Origin: Alphaproteobacteria bacterium | GTDB taxonomy: Bacteria > Pseudomonadota > Alphaproteobacteria > JABSOH01 > JABAAW01 | Length of the DNA stretch: 5,006 bases | Reading direction: 5' to 3' | NCBI GenBank assembly: GCA_014238935.1 | Contig: JABAAD010000054.1 | Location: forward strand, 1-5,006 | Shown: positions 4,563 to 5,006 of the stretch, piece by piece | How positions within the stretch are numbered: position 1 is the first letter of the stretch | Layout: each line of letters begins with the position of its first letter | Notes under the pieces: generated by a model | What the model saw: the letters and a program-made list of their open reading frames with translations, nothing else | The model's database searches: none | Told to the model about the DNA's origin: nothing | Translations under genes and position numbers: made by a program

Positions 4563-5006
4563 GCCGCCTCTGCTTCTTCTGGTGCCGCTTCTTGCGTCGC
4601 CTCTGCTTCTTCTTGTGCCGCTTCTTGCGTTGCTTCTTCTTCTTGTGCCGCCTCTGCTTCTTCAATCTTCTCCTCTTCTTTTTCTACTTGGTCGGTTTTT
4701 ACTTCCTCCTTTTCTTTCTTGCTCTTCTTGGGTTTTGCTTTGCCTGACGGCTTGCCTCCCTCGCGCGCTTCTTTCTCTTCGAGAGCCTTGCCTAAAATGT
4801 CGCCCAACACCGCACCCGAATCGGCACTGCCGTAAGTCGAGGTGACCTCCTTGACCTCGGCAACCTCGCGCGCCTTGATCGAAAGCGTCAGCTTGCGCTG
4901 CTTCTTGTCGATATCCATGATCTGCGCGTCGACCTTTTCTCCCGCCGCGTAACGATCGGGACGTTGATCGGAGCGGTTGCGTGCCAAATCGCCACGGCGG
5001 ATGAAG
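4547..5006 (-). CDS. rpsA: 30S ribosomal protein S1, C-terminal part (runs off right edge)
   Basis: The frame enters from the right edge with FIRRGDLARNRSDQRPDRY, part of the last S1 (OB-fold) RNA-binding repeat, followed by GEKVDAQIMDIDKKQRKLTLSIKA, the end of that repeat. The next block, TYGSADSGAVLGDILGKAL, is characteristic of alphaproteobacterial S1. S1 binds mRNA on the 30S subunit and helps initiate translation. The 152 visible residues end with a disordered tail of about 80: first a basic cluster (KPSGKAKPKKSKKEK), then a long Glu/Ala/Gln tract with an 11-residue repeat, closing SPSA before a TAA at 4549-4547. The true start is outside the window. The gene converges on tRNA-Val. The stop is probably caused by a frameshift, because acidic coding capacity continues in the -1 frame. 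Confidence 0.93.
   Translation of the reverse strand, partial: FIRRGDLARNRSDQRPDRYAAGEKVDAQIMDIDKKQRKLTLSIKAREVAEVKEVTSTYGSADSGAVLGDILGKALEEKEAREGGKPSGKAKPKKSKKEKEEVKTDQVEKEEEKIEEAEAAQEEEATQEAAQEEAEATQEAAPEEAEAASPSA
4572..4637 (-). repeat. rpsA: Two 33-bp tandem repeats in the acidic tail of S1
   Basis: Units at 4572-4604 and 4605-4637 differ at only a few positions, and a partial third unit follows to about 4663. They encode EATQEAAPEEA and EATQEAAQEEA. The 33-bp period keeps the reading frame, so copy-number change alone would not shift it. The plus strand of this region is a nearly pure run of CTT/GCC-type triplets, prone to slippage and to assembly errors. Confidence 0.8.

Noticed and set aside
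4450..4665. Lys/Arg/Gln-rich open frame on the minus strand at the rpsA 3' end
   Set aside because: It is a shifted reading of the Glu/Ala repeat DNA of the S1 tail, with no start context.
4493..4845. Leu/Phe/Ser/Cys-rich open frames on the plus strand opposite the rpsA tail
   Set aside because: They are antisense readings of GAA/GAG/GCG-rich coding repeats and resemble membrane proteins only by composition.

Overview
The window looks like chromosomal DNA of an alphaproteobacterium. The GC-rich genes (about 60% by eye), the divergent rsmE/ubiA pair followed by a heparinase II/III-family gene, and the C-terminal sequence of ribosomal protein S1 all point to this class. I cannot name an order or genus.

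Layout. (1) Positions 1-212, minus strand: the N-terminal 70 codons of an RsmE-type 16S rRNA methyltransferase, leaving the window on the left. (2) About 230-1231, plus strand: ubiA, the 4-hydroxybenzoate prenyltransferase of ubiquinone synthesis, divergent from rsmE with only about 17 bp between the starts. (3) 1238-3178, plus: a large heparinase II/III-family protein starting 6 bp after ubiA, probably in the same operon. (4) 3225-3295, plus: tRNA-Cys(GCA), with a good sigma-70-like promoter overlapping the heparinase stop codon. (5) 3307-3406: four in-register 25-bp tandem repeats (the first degenerate), the last supplying the -35 box of a promoter. (6) 3454-3972 and 3965-4300, plus: an overlapping two-gene operon. 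The first gene encodes a Panacea/DUF4065 (SocA-like, PanA) antitoxin-type protein. The second encodes an unrecognised 111-residue protein with a charged N-terminal half and two predicted membrane helices. (7) 4312-4388, plus: tRNA-Val(GAC) with an encoded CCA, 11 bp after the second gene. (8) 4547-5006, minus: the C-terminal part of rpsA (ribosomal protein S1) with a repetitive acidic tail, running off the right edge.

The most interesting part is the cassette between the two tRNA genes. Its arrangement is that of a type II toxin-antitoxin module of the PanA class: its own repeat-bearing promoter, an antitoxin-type gene first, an 8-bp overlap, and a small membrane protein second. GC falls from about 60% in the flanking genes to about 50% in the first gene and about 37% in the second, which suggests acquired DNA. 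The likely toxin mode is membrane disruption; this is inferred from architecture, not from recognised homology. A second notable point is the 3' end of rpsA: beyond its stop codon the -1 frame continues as a 32-codon glutamate-rich tail, suggesting a recent frameshift or a sequence error.
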